Assembly: GCA_034506255.1 (NCBI GenBank)
Contig: JAPDPX010000012.1
Coordinates: 1-64,000, forward strand
Source of the DNA: a candidate division KSB1 bacterium
Lineage (GTDB): Bacteria > Zhuqueibacterota > Zhuqueibacteria > Zhuqueibacterales > Zhuqueibacteraceae
Direction: 5' to 3'
DNA length: 64,000 nucleotides
A program made the translations under genes and the position numbers. This document shows, one piece after another, positions 35,687 to 44,578 of the stretch (positions are counted from its first letter, which is position 1; every line of letters starts with the position of its first letter). The notes beneath the pieces were generated by a model. The model did not search any database and was not told the DNA's origin. It worked only from the letters and a program-made list of their open reading frames with translations.

Positions 35687-36763
35687 ATGGCAACCCTTTT
35701 CGACACCACCTGGACACGCGCCGGGCTGCTCGCTCACGTCGGCGACATTCGCCAGCTCGCCGATGTTCGCCTGTGTGAGTTGACTGACGGCCCCGGTCGC
35801 AGCGTGCGCCTGGCGGAATTCAAAACCGGATCGGGCTTCAGCTTCACGGTGCTGCTCGATCGCGGCCTGGATATTCACGATGCCCATTACAAAGGCATGG
35901 CACTGGCATGGCAATCGGCCGGCGGCATCACTTCGCCGTTTTTGTATGAGCCGGAGGGCCTGGGCTGGCTGCGCACGTTTCATGGCGGCTGGCTGAACAC
36001 CTGCGGCCTGAGTAATGCCGGCGCGCCCGGGAGTGACGAGCTGGGCGCATACGGCCTGCATGGCCGGCTTTCCAACCTGCCGGCGCAGCTGCTCGGTTGC
36101 GGCGGCCGCTGGCTCGGCGACGACTATGAGCTGTGGCTGGAGGGGTGCGTGCGCGAAACCGCGGTTTTCGGTTGCAATCTGCAACTGACGCGCCGGCTCA
36201 CCACCCGTCTGGGCGAAAGCATGCTGCAAATCGTCGACACCATCGAAAATCTCGGTGATCGGCCCACGCCCTTCATGCTGCTTTATCACTGCAATTTCGG
36301 TTTTCCGCTGCTGGCGGCCGGCAGCCGGGTGGTGATCAACCAAAAATCGGTGCGGCCGCGTGATGCCGTGGCCCGCGCCGGCTTCGACTCGCATTTGGTC
36401 ATCGACCCGCCCCAGCCCGGCTTTGCGGAGCAGGTTTTCTTTCATGAGGCAATGGCGGCGGCTGACGGCATGGTGACCGCCGCGGTCATCAATGAAGCCT
36501 TGCAATTGGCAGGATATGTTTCCTATCGCCAGCGCGAACTGCCCGAGTTGATCGAGTGGAAACAGATGGGCGCCGGCACCTATGTCCTGGGTTTGGAGCC
36601 GGCCAACTGCCTGGTGATGGGGCGCGCCGCCGAGCGTGAGCGCGGCACGCTGCGTCAGCTCGCACCCGGCGAAACCTGCGAGACCCTGCTGCGTCTGGGG
36701 GTGGTCGAGGGGCCGGACGCCATTGATCGGCTGATCAAGACCATCGGTGGCGAAGGGCGGTGA
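35687..36763 (+). CDS. DUF4432 family, aldose-1-epimerase-like protein
   Basis: 358 residues. Matches the DUF4432 branch of the galactose-mutarotase-like superfamily: VLLDRGLDIHDAHYKGMALA, FLYEPEGLGWLRTFHGGWLN, then GLHGRLSNLPAQ and FMLLYHCNFGFPLL. The repeated His at conserved strand ends (HGGW, LHGR, YHCN) suggests a sugar-handling active site. No precise reaction is established for this family. ATG 35687 is chosen because the conserved part starts directly after it; an in-frame ATG at 35654 would add 11 residues. It is 122 nt downstream of the lyxose isomerase gene in the same direction and probably works on the same sugar. Confidence 0.78.
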   Translation: MATLFDTTWTRAGLLAHVGDIRQLADVRLCELTDGPGRSVRLAEFKTGSGFSFTVLLDRGLDIHDAHYKGMALAWQSAGGITSPFLYEPEGLGWLRTFHGGWLNTCGLSNAGAPGSDELGAYGLHGRLSNLPAQLLGCGGRWLGDDYELWLEGCVRETAVFGCNLQLTRRLTTRLGESMLQIVDTIENLGDRPTPFMLLYHCNFGFPLLAAGSRVVINQKSVRPRDAVARAGFDSHLVIDPPQPGFAEQVFFHEAMAAADGMVTAAVINEALQLAGYVSYRQRELPELIEWKQMGAGTYVLGLEPANCLVMGRAAERERGTLRQLAPGETCETLLRLGVVEGPDAIDRLIKTIGGEGR

Positions 36764-36920
36764 TTGTAGTTTGGATTTTGGGGATGACTGGCTCTGCCGC
36801 TGCCGGCAGAAAACTCCCGACACACAGCGGCCTCTTTTTAGTCGGGCAATCGCCGGCAGCACTTTGCCGGACGGGAATGCCGTTTTCACGATTCACGAAT
36901 CTCCTGCGGAACCGCGTGCC

Positions 36921-37895
36921 ATGAGCATCCGCAATCTCGACTACGAATGTTATCTCGAGGCCGTCAACAGCCAGCGCGCTTATCAGCAGGACTGGCTGAA
37001 GACGGGCTATGCGCCGCGGGGATTCTATTTGAAAGATTTCTGTTTGATCCCGGAAGGCAGCGTTTATCATCTCTTTCACATTGCCGGGGTGCCGAATGTG
37101 AGCTGCTGCCTGCCCGGCAATGAAATCTGGTTCGGCCATGCCACCACCACGGACTTTCAAACCTGGCAAACGCACGAGCCATGCTTCTACATCGATCCCG
37201 ACGGCTGGGACAACGGCCACGTGTTTGCCCCGTTTGTGATCGCGGCACACGGATGCTATTGGATGTTCTACACCGGCGTGACCGTTGAAAACACCCAGCG
37301 CATCGGGCTGGCAACTTCCACAGATCTGTTTCACTGGCAGCGCGTAGGCGGGCGGCCGGTGATCCGGCCGGAGGAATATGGCTGGGCCTTCTGCCCCACC
37401 GAGAAGGGCGCCGCCTGCCGCGATCCGCATGTGCTGCAGCAGGGCCGGGAATTTTGGCTCTACTATACCGCCGTGACCAAAACCGGTCGTGCCTGCATCG
37501 CCCGCGCAATTTCGACCGATCTGATCAACTGGCAGGACCGGGGGCCGGCCTATCTCGAAAAGGATTTGACGCATCCGGAATCATGCAACGTGCAGGAGTG
37601 GCGCGGGCAATACCTGCTCTTCTTCGGCGGCCACATCGAATCCTGGTCGTATGTGATTTCAGACAATCCGGCGCACTGGCCGGAGCAGGAGCGGCGGCCC
37701 ATTGGCCGGGGCATCACCGCAATGGAAGTCATCAAACGCGCAGGTGCACGCTGGCTGGTGGGATACTTTCGTCTGGGCCTCGGGCATTGCTCGGACGGCT
37801 TTCGTCTGTTTCTCGGCGTGCTCGATTGGTCACAGCCACAACCGATGATTCAACAGATCAGCCATGCTGCAGCGTTGGCGGAATTCGGCTTCTGA
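36921..37895 (+). CDS. Five-bladed beta-propeller glycosidase-like protein (GH43/GH32/GH130-like)
   Basis: 324 residues, no signal peptide, so probably cytoplasmic. Propeller blades with the expected acidic positions: D97 in GWDNGHVFAP, D168 in ACRDPHVLQQ (the RDP motif) and E220 in HPESCNVQEW. Repeated ATSTDLFHWQRVG and AISTDLINWQDRG blade motifs are typical of GH43/GH32/GH130. Activity may be on arabino-, xylo-, fructo- or manno-oligosaccharides, or phosphorolytic as in GH130. The sequence alone does not choose. It is 157 nt after the DUF4432 gene and 326 nt before the large lyase, with which it may act in sequence. Confidence 0.75.
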   Translation: MSIRNLDYECYLEAVNSQRAYQQDWLKTGYAPRGFYLKDFCLIPEGSVYHLFHIAGVPNVSCCLPGNEIWFGHATTTDFQTWQTHEPCFYIDPDGWDNGHVFAPFVIAAHGCYWMFYTGVTVENTQRIGLATSTDLFHWQRVGGRPVIRPEEYGWAFCPTEKGAACRDPHVLQQGREFWLYYTAVTKTGRACIARAISTDLINWQDRGPAYLEKDLTHPESCNVQEWRGQYLLFFGGHIESWSYVISDNPAHWPEQERRPIGRGITAMEVIKRAGARWLVGYFRLGLGHCSDGFRLFLGVLDWSQPQPMIQQISHAAALAEFGF

Positions 37896-38221
37896 TCGTG
37901 TCGTGCGGTCTTTCCAGCACGAGGCATTCGAAATCGCGACACGCAACACACGGGAATTTAGCCGGCGTATTTCTTATGTCATGCCGGCCGCGCCGGCTGG
38001 GGCAGACAACCGCATTGACCGGCCGGCCACCGCGAACCCCGCTTGCTGTCATTTTGCTGAAATCCTGTCGGACACGGAGCATCATCCGCAACCGCGCGCT
38101 GATGGCAGTGCCAGGAATGAGGTCTGCAGCATAACAGGGCGGGTGATGATTTTTCATGCAACCGGAGAGCGCCATAAGCGTTCCCGGCCAAACCGGAAAT
38201 CCACAAATTCACGGATGCTTC
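37896..38221. other. Short gap before the large lyase gene
   Basis: 326 bp. One small hairpin GCCGGC-cgc-GCCGGC (37983-37997) without a U-run. Nothing else recognised. Confidence 0.4.
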
Positions 38222-41200
38222 ATGCGACCTTCCCCTTCCTGCTGCGCCATGTTCTGGTGGCTTTTGCTGCTGTTTTCATTCGCCTCTGCCCTGCCCCAAC
38301 CTTCCCATCCCCGCCTGCTGGCCGATGCCGCTGACATCGCGCAGGCCAAGCGCTGGTACCGGCAGCATGCCTGGTATCGCCAAATCATCGACCGTCAGCA
38401 GGCGGAAATCGACCGTCTCCTCGAGCGCCGGCCGATTTACGTTTCGCCGGTGAAGCAAACTTATCAGTACAAGATGTACACTTGCCCCAGGCACGACGTG
38501 GAATTGCAGTACGAGTTGTTCCGGCCGCACGATCATCGCTGTCCGGTGGACACCACGGAGGTCTATCGCGGGGAAAAATACGATGCCGCCTGGTCCGGCT
38601 GGTACAATCGCGAGCTGGCCGGCTATCTGGTGTGGATGGGCATTCTGTATCAATTGCATGGCGAGCAGAACTATGCCGAGGCCGGCCGCGAAATCCTGAT
38701 GCAATTTGCCGATCTCTATCTCAAGTATCCCATCACCAACACCATCCTTGGACCGGCGCATGTTTTCTTCGGCACGCTGTCGGAGTCATTCTGGGGCGTG
38801 GACATGGCGTATGGCTATGATCTGCTCTACAACTATGACGGCTTCACCCCCGCCGACCGGCGCAAACTCAAGGAGAAGCTTTTCTATCCGCTCGCCGAGA
38901 TCACGCAAAAGTTTCCGGAGTCGGCCTCGAACCGCCAGCTCTGGTACAACAATGTTTCGGCCGCGGTCGGCTTTCTGTATGATGATCCGGTACTCATCGC
39001 TTTTGCCCTGAAAGGCCGCTACGGTTTCGAATGGCAACTGGGTTCGGCCACACCGGCGAGCGGCTTTTGGGCGGAGGGCCCGGGCTATCACTATGTCGCG
39101 TTGCGCGGCATGATTCACCTTGCCGAGATGGCGCGCCACAATGGCATCGACCTGTACCGCCGCAATCTCGCCGGCCGCACGCTGCAGAAGATGTTCGACG
39201 TGCCCTTCGAGCTGATCAAGCCGAACTATGAATTCCCGCGCATCAAGGACAGTGGCGGCGGCAACCTGCAGGAGTACGCCCCCTTTTATGAGATCGGCTA
39301 TGCGCTTTATCGTGACCCACGCTATCTCGCGCTGCTGCATCTCACCACCGTCAAACGCGACACACAGGTGGTGGGCGAAGAATCGGGGCCGGGCAGCAAG
39401 CGCACGCCGATCTCAATGTTCAACCTCGTGCCCGAGCTGCCCTTCCCCGCGGACACCACCAGCATTTATCCCGAAGCGAGTTTCAACCTCGAAGGCAACG
39501 GCTTTGCCATCCTTCGCAACCGCGAGGGAGACAACCGGCGCTATCTCTACCTCGATTACGGCCTGATGGGTGGCGAGCACGGCCATCCCGACCGCCTGCA
39601 GATGGGCTACTATGCCCTGGGAGAAAACTGGATCGTCGATCCGCTCAATGAATCCTACTTCAATCCCAATCTGCAGCTTTGGTATCGCCAGAGCATTGCG
39701 CACAACACCGTGGTGCTGAACCAGACCTCGCAGACATGGGCCAACGGTTATGGCCGATTCTTCGGCGCGCTGCCCGCGCTGCAAGTGGCCTCCGGCGGAA
39801 GTGTAACCGCCTATCCGGGCGCCACTCTCACCCGCACGCTGCTGCAGGTGGGCGACTACTTCATCGATCTGTTCGACGTCGACTGCCCGGAAGAGCGCCT
39901 GATGGACTGGCCGCTGCACAGCTTTGGCCGGCTCGAGATCAGCGGGGTCGCTCTTGAAGCACAACCACGCAATCGTTTCGGCCATCCGCCCGGCATCCCG
40001 GGCTATGATCAGCTCAGGGACATTCATGCCGGCAAAACCGATGGCCCGTGGCAGGCGAAATTCACCTTGCCCAACGGCAAGTGCCTGCTGGTGCTGGCCG
40101 TCGGCGAACCCGGCACCGAAGTTTTTCAGGCGATGACTCCGCCGATCGGCGGGTTTTACAAACAAATGGTGCGTGATCCACAGCCGGTGCCCATGCTGAT
40201 GAGCCGGCGTCGCACGGCCAGCACGCGCTTTGCGCATCTCATTCATGCTTTTCAGCCGACACCCGCCGTCAGCGCGTTCGACAAGACGGAGGCCGCCAAC
40301 ACCTATCGTATCCACCACGCCCGCGGCGAGGATATTCTGTTTGCGGAAGTGGTGCGTTCGCGCTACTGGCTGCTGCGCCGCACCGCCGATCATCCCACGC
40401 TGCTGGCCGGCTTCAATCTCAACGAAGTGAAATGGCGGGAGACCACACTGTTTTCCTCCCCGCTGCCACTGGAAAAATTTGAATGTGCCTGGCAGGGCGA
40501 GAAACTGGTGTTGCTGGCGCCCGCACAATATGGCCGTCTGAAGCTCTGGGCGCCCGCCGCCAAAGTCGTGCACCTGAACGGCAAGCCCGTCACTTTCCGG
40601 CGGGAGGGCGACTATGTCATCGTGCGTCAACCCGAAGGTGTCGTCCTGCAAATTGCCGACACCACACTGTTCCTGGGCATGAAGAACCAGTTGACGATTC
40701 GCGTGCTGAATCCTACCGGCCGGCCGGTGAGTGGCCGCGTCAAACTCTCGCTGCCGGCGGACTGGCCGGAGCAGGTGCGCAGCCAGCTCGAGTGGTGGGG
40801 CGGCATCGTGAATTTACCCGCCTGGAACAAGGGACCGGTGCAGCGGCAGGCGCAGCCGGTTGCCAATCCCCGTTACGTCGGTTGGCTGCATGGCCAGCTT
40901 TCCGAAATCAAAGACATTCCCGCTGGTGGCGTTGTGGAATTCCTCCTGCCCATCACCATTCCGAATGCGGCGCCCGCCGTCACTTACACCGTGCAGGTCA
41001 GTTTTGGCACCAACACCTGGGTGCGGAAGTTGCGCGTCACCGCACCGGTCACCGCGGACTTGCTGCTGCCGAATGCGGAAAAAGAAACATTGCTGCTTGC
41101 TCTCACCAATCACACCGCGCAAACCCTGTCGGTGCAACCGCGACTGCTCACGGATCCCGCCTGGCAAATCTCCGCGCCGCCGGCCGCGGCTGTCAGCCTG

Positions 41201-42019
41201 GCGCCACACACCACGCAGAAACTGATGCTTCCCTGCAAACTCTCCGCGTACAACGCAAAGGAACAGCTCTATCCCGTGCGGCTGCAGTTGCGCTGTGGGA
41301 ATTTTCAATCCGAAACGGTGCGGGATCTCTATGTCGGCGTGGCCCACTACGCCGCCACCCCGCCGGCGCTGCAGGGCAATTGGGAAGGCTGGAACCGCCG
41401 CACTCCCATGACCATCGACAAGGCGAATCAAGTCTGCCGGCTGCTCATGGGCAATCAACCCTGGCTGGGCCCGCAGGATTTGTCGGCGAAGGTTTATGCC
41501 ATGTACGATGAGGCGTATCTCTACATCGGCGCCGAAGTCACGGATGAGGTGGTGATCACGCACTGGGATTTCCCGGTGATGAGCTATCCCTGGGACACCG
41601 ACTGCATGGAGGTCATGCTCGACACCCGCACCAATTCCGAACAGGGCCATGATCCGCCCACACCGGGACTGTTCCGCCATCTTTCCCTGGCGGAATATCG
41701 CATCACTGACTTCGGTGCGAAACAATGGCAGGGGGGCGGTGCCGGCGGGCCTTTGCTGCCCAAGCCCAATTTGGTGCCCGATGCCGAAACCTACTTCACC
41801 CGCACGGCACAGGGCTACAATCTCATTTGCCGTTATCCGCTCGCCAGCTTGCAGGGGGTCAGAGCCGAGCCGGGTTGCAAGATCGGCTTCGACATCGCGA
41901 TTAACGACAATGACGGTTTGAACTATCGCAAGAATCAGCACATTTGGGCGGGATTCACGCAGAATCAATCGTGGTGGGATGTGGGCACCATCGGGGCACT
42001 GGTGTTCGGGCCGAAATAA
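38222..42019 (+). CDS. Large secreted heparinase II/III-like lyase with C-terminal CBM9-like domain
   Basis: 1265 residues. Residues 1-23 read as a signal peptide (MFWWLLLLFSFASAL), which is why I use ATG 38222. Residues about 40-400 are the helical toroid with N243 and GFWAEGPGYHY (281-291). An early C/H cluster, CPRHD (88-92) plus HDHRC (103-107), looks like a metal knuckle also seen in some relatives. From about 415 comes the heparinase II/III beta-domain with GGEHGHPDR (450-458). About 860-1030 is beta-sandwich linker. The last 230 residues resemble CBM9/DOMON-like sugar-binding domains (AMYDEAYLYIGAEVTDEV, DTDCMEVMLDTR, IGFDIAINDNDG). It should cut a uronic-acid polysaccharide by beta-elimination outside the cytoplasm. 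The chemistry is inferred from family. Confidence 0.8.
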   Translation: MRPSPSCCAMFWWLLLLFSFASALPQPSHPRLLADAADIAQAKRWYRQHAWYRQIIDRQQAEIDRLLERRPIYVSPVKQTYQYKMYTCPRHDVELQYELFRPHDHRCPVDTTEVYRGEKYDAAWSGWYNRELAGYLVWMGILYQLHGEQNYAEAGREILMQFADLYLKYPITNTILGPAHVFFGTLSESFWGVDMAYGYDLLYNYDGFTPADRRKLKEKLFYPLAEITQKFPESASNRQLWYNNVSAAVGFLYDDPVLIAFALKGRYGFEWQLGSATPASGFWAEGPGYHYVALRGMIHLAEMARHNGIDLYRRNLAGRTLQKMFDVPFELIKPNYEFPRIKDSGGGNLQEYAPFYEIGYALYRDPRYLALLHLTTVKRDTQVVGEESGPGSKRTPISMFNLVPELPFPADTTSIYPEASFNLEGNGFAILRNREGDNRRYLYLDYGLMGGEHGHPDRLQMGYYALGENWIVDPLNESYFNPNLQLWYRQSIAHNTVVLNQTSQTWANGYGRFFGALPALQVASGGSVTAYPGATLTRTLLQVGDYFIDLFDVDCPEERLMDWPLHSFGRLEISGVALEAQPRNRFGHPPGIPGYDQLRDIHAGKTDGPWQAKFTLPNGKCLLVLAVGEPGTEVFQAMTPPIGGFYKQMVRDPQPVPMLMSRRRTASTRFAHLIHAFQPTPAVSAFDKTEAANTYRIHHARGEDILFAEVVRSRYWLLRRTADHPTLLAGFNLNEVKWRETTLFSSPLPLEKFECAWQGEKLVLLAPAQYGRLKLWAPAAKVVHLNGKPVTFRREGDYVIVRQPEGVVLQIADTTLFLGMKNQLTIRVLNPTGRPVSGRVKLSLPADWPEQVRSQLEWWGGIVNLPAWNKGPVQRQAQPVANPRYVGWLHGQLSEIKDIPAGGVVEFLLPITIPNAAPAVTYTVQVSFGTNTWVRKLRVTAPVTADLLLPNAEKETLLLALTNHTAQTLSVQPRLLTDPAWQISAPPAAAVSLAPHTTQKLMLPCKLSAYNAKEQLYPVRLQLRCGNFQSETVRDLYVGVAHYAATPPALQGNWEGWNRRTPMTIDKANQVCRLLMGNQPWLGPQDLSAKVYAMYDEAYLYIGAEVTDEVVITHWDFPVMSYPWDTDCMEVMLDTRTNSEQGHDPPTPGLFRHLSLAEYRITDFGAKQWQGGGAGGPLLPKPNLVPDAETYFTRTAQGYNLICRYPLASLQGVRAEPGCKIGFDIAINDNDGLNYRKNQHIWAGFTQNQSWWDVGTIGALVFGPK

Positions 42020-42082
42020 AACGGGGGCCGTGCCGGATATTTGCGCGCGCACCCGACAATCCACCAGCGCGGAAGATGAGAC

Positions 42083-43258
42083 ATGCCAGCTTATGACGTC
42101 GTCGCTGCCGGCCACCTTTGTCTGGACATCATCCCTCCTTTTGCCGCGGCCAGCCAGGCGCCGGCCCGCCTCCTGCAGCCCGGCAAACTGCTGCACGTCG
42201 GGCCGGCCGTGCTGAGCACCGGCGGCGCGGTGTCGAACACCGGCATTGCGTTGCGCAAACAGGGCTGCCGCGTGGCGTTCATGGCGCAGGTGGGGGATGA
42301 TGCGTTTGGCCGGATCATCATCGCGAAGATGGCAGAATGGGGCGGGGTCGACGGCATCGCGGTCGATGCGGAACACGGCAGCTCGTATTCCATCGTGATT
42401 GCGCCGCCCGGAGTCGACCGCATCTTCCTGCATCATCCCGGCTGCAATGATTTCTTCAACACGCAGCGCTTGCATTGGGAGATCATTCAAGCCGCGCGGA
42501 TTTTTCACCTGGGCTACCCGCCGCTCATGCGTTCGCTCTACGCGGATGACGGCCAGGGTCTGGGGGAGATGCTGGCCAGGATCAAGGCGCTGGGGGTGAC
42601 CACCTCGCTGGACATGGCAATGCCCGATCCCGACAGCGAGGCCGGCCGCAGGAGCTGGCGGAGCTGGCTGCACCACGTCATGCCGCACGTCGATTTTTTC
42701 CTGCCCAGCATCGACGAAATGCTGTTGTTGTGGGACCGCAAAGCGTGGGAAAAGTGCCGGCAACGCAGCGGCAGTTTTGTCGAAGCCGTGGCGCTGGCGT
42801 GCTACCGCGAGATCGCCGCGGCCTTGCTTGCGTTGGGTTGCGGGGTCGTGATCTTGAAGGCCGGGCCGCGCGGCATGTATTGCCGCAGCAATGATGCCGC
42901 CCGCTTGCGCAGCATTCCGCTGCTCGCAGCCGGCGCGCCCCAAACCTGGGCCCACCGCGAAATCTGGGCTGCCGCGTTTCAGTCGGACAGCATACAATCC
43001 GCCGCGGGTGCCGGCGATGCCGCAGCGGCCGGCATCCTGGTTGCCCTGCTGCACGGCAAATCGCTGGAAGAAACCCTGCAATTCGGCAATTGCTTGGGCT
43101 GGCAAAATCTGCGCGCGCTGGATACCGTCAGCGGCATCGGCACCCTGGCGGAAACGCTGGCACTGCTGCCCGCGCTGCCGGTGCACGCACCGCCATTTCT
43201 CGATGAAAACTGGCATGCGACTGCCGCGCGCGGGGTTTGGGAGAGAAGTCCATCATGA
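42083..43258 (+). CDS. PfkB family carbohydrate kinase
   Basis: 391 residues. PfkB motifs: N-terminal AAGHLCLDIIP, the glycine pair in STGGAVSNTGIALRKQG (45-61), AQVGDDAFGRIII, and the C-terminal anion-hole/catalytic motif SAAGAGDAAAAGIL (306-319). The usual DTxGAGD reads SAAGAGD; the catalytic base Asp is present as D312, but the first Asp is Ser306. Length exceeds the usual 300-330 because of extra helices around 185-250. It would phosphorylate a sugar or a 2-keto-3-deoxy sugar acid. KDG kinase is a candidate given the lyase and GH88 genes. It starts 63 nt after the lyase gene. Confidence 0.82.
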   Translation: MPAYDVVAAGHLCLDIIPPFAAASQAPARLLQPGKLLHVGPAVLSTGGAVSNTGIALRKQGCRVAFMAQVGDDAFGRIIIAKMAEWGGVDGIAVDAEHGSSYSIVIAPPGVDRIFLHHPGCNDFFNTQRLHWEIIQAARIFHLGYPPLMRSLYADDGQGLGEMLARIKALGVTTSLDMAMPDPDSEAGRRSWRSWLHHVMPHVDFFLPSIDEMLLLWDRKAWEKCRQRSGSFVEAVALACYREIAAALLALGCGVVILKAGPRGMYCRSNDAARLRSIPLLAAGAPQTWAHREIWAAAFQSDSIQSAAGAGDAAAAGILVALLHGKSLEETLQFGNCLGWQNLRALDTVSGIGTLAETLALLPALPVHAPPFLDENWHATAARGVWERSPS

Positions 43259-43523
43259 CGCGAGGTGTCCGTCTCGCAGTGCAGCCATGCGGGTCGCGCA
43301 TACTGGCAACAACCCGGCAGGGCATCTTGCCGGAGACCTCTCTGGAACGGCACCCGATCAGGCTCAACGGTGCTGCGAATGAACAGCCTGGTAAATTGCA
43401 ATTCGTCTTTGCATCAATTTCATCGCGGCAGCAACCTTCCACTTCGTGTTGATGGCTCCCGCGTGATGACGGCCATTTCAGTCACGGCACAACCAGCACA
43501 CCTTACGGCATTCATCAAACACC

Positions 43524-44558
43524 ATGACCCTTCCCAATTCAATCAACACAGTGGCCGAACTTGAAGAAGTCATGACCACACCCGGCGCGGCTTTGATTGC
43601 CGCCCTGCGGGAACTCCCGGGCGATCTGCTGATCCTCGGCACCAGCGGCAAGATGGGCCCCTCGCTGGCGCGCCTGGCAAAACGTGCCAGCGACCAGGCG
43701 GGCATACGCCGGCGTGTCATCGGGGTGGCACGCTTCGCCAATGGCGTGGCACGCCAGGCCCTGGAACAAGCCGGCGTGGAAACCATTGCCTGTGATCTGC
43801 TCGACCCCGGGGCGATGCAACAGTTGCCCGAGGTCGAAAACGTGGTGTACATGATCGGCATGAAATTCGGCACCACCGGGCGCGAAGCCGGGACCTGGGC
43901 GGTCAATGCCTACCTCGCCGCGGTGGCCGCGCAACAGTTCAAACACAGCCGCATCGTCCTGTTCTCCACCGGCAACGTCTATCCCCTCACGCCGGTGAAA
44001 TTCGGCGGCTGCACGGAAGACGATGCTCCCGGCCCGCTCGGCGAATACGCGCAATCCGCGCTGGCACGCGAGCGTCTCTTTGAATATTTCTGCCGGCAAA
44101 ATCACACGCCGGGGGTGATTCTGCGGTTGAATTATGCCATCGATTTGCGCTACGGCGTGTTGCTGGACGTCGCCCAAAAAGTCTACAACGGCCAGGACAT
44201 TGATTTGAGCATGGGGCACGTCAACGTCATCTGGCAGGGCGATGCCAACACCGTGGCGCTGCGCTGCCTGGCGCATGCCCAAACACCGCCGCTGCTGCTC
44301 AATGTGACCGGCCCGGAAACGGTTTCCATTCGCCGGCTGGCCGAGAAATTCGGGGAATTGCTCGTCCGCACACCGGTCTTTGTGAATGAGGAGGCGGAGA
44401 CCGCGCTGCTCAGCGATGCCGGTCGCATGTTCGCCAAGTTCGGCTATCCCGTGATAACCCTGCAGCAGATGATTGCCTGGACCGCGCATTGGGTCAAAAT
44501 CGGCGGCCCGACTTTGAACAAGCCCACCCATTTCGAAACGCGCACCGGCCGCTTTTGA
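43524..44558 (+). CDS. NAD-dependent epimerase/dehydratase-like protein
   Basis: 344-residue extended-SDR protein. The nucleotide loop is GTSGKMG (39-45). Strand-4 motif LFSTGNVYPLTPVKF (147-160) and the Tyr region GEYAQSALARERLFEYF are present. The usual Y-x3-K becomes Y175-A-Q-S-A179, so the catalytic Lys is absent. The protein may therefore bind NAD without normal SDR chemistry, or use another residue. It is 20 nt upstream of the DapA-family gene, strongly suggesting one transcript and linked function in sugar-acid conversion. No strong Shine-Dalgarno precedes ATG 43524. Confidence 0.78.
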   Translation: MTLPNSINTVAELEEVMTTPGAALIAALRELPGDLLILGTSGKMGPSLARLAKRASDQAGIRRRVIGVARFANGVARQALEQAGVETIACDLLDPGAMQQLPEVENVVYMIGMKFGTTGREAGTWAVNAYLAAVAAQQFKHSRIVLFSTGNVYPLTPVKFGGCTEDDAPGPLGEYAQSALARERLFEYFCRQNHTPGVILRLNYAIDLRYGVLLDVAQKVYNGQDIDLSMGHVNVIWQGDANTVALRCLAHAQTPPLLLNVTGPETVSIRRLAEKFGELLVRTPVFVNEEAETALLSDAGRMFAKFGYPVITLQQMIAWTAHWVKIGGPTLNKPTHFETRTGRF

Positions 44559-44578
44559 ATTTCCCGAAGGATCCCGCC

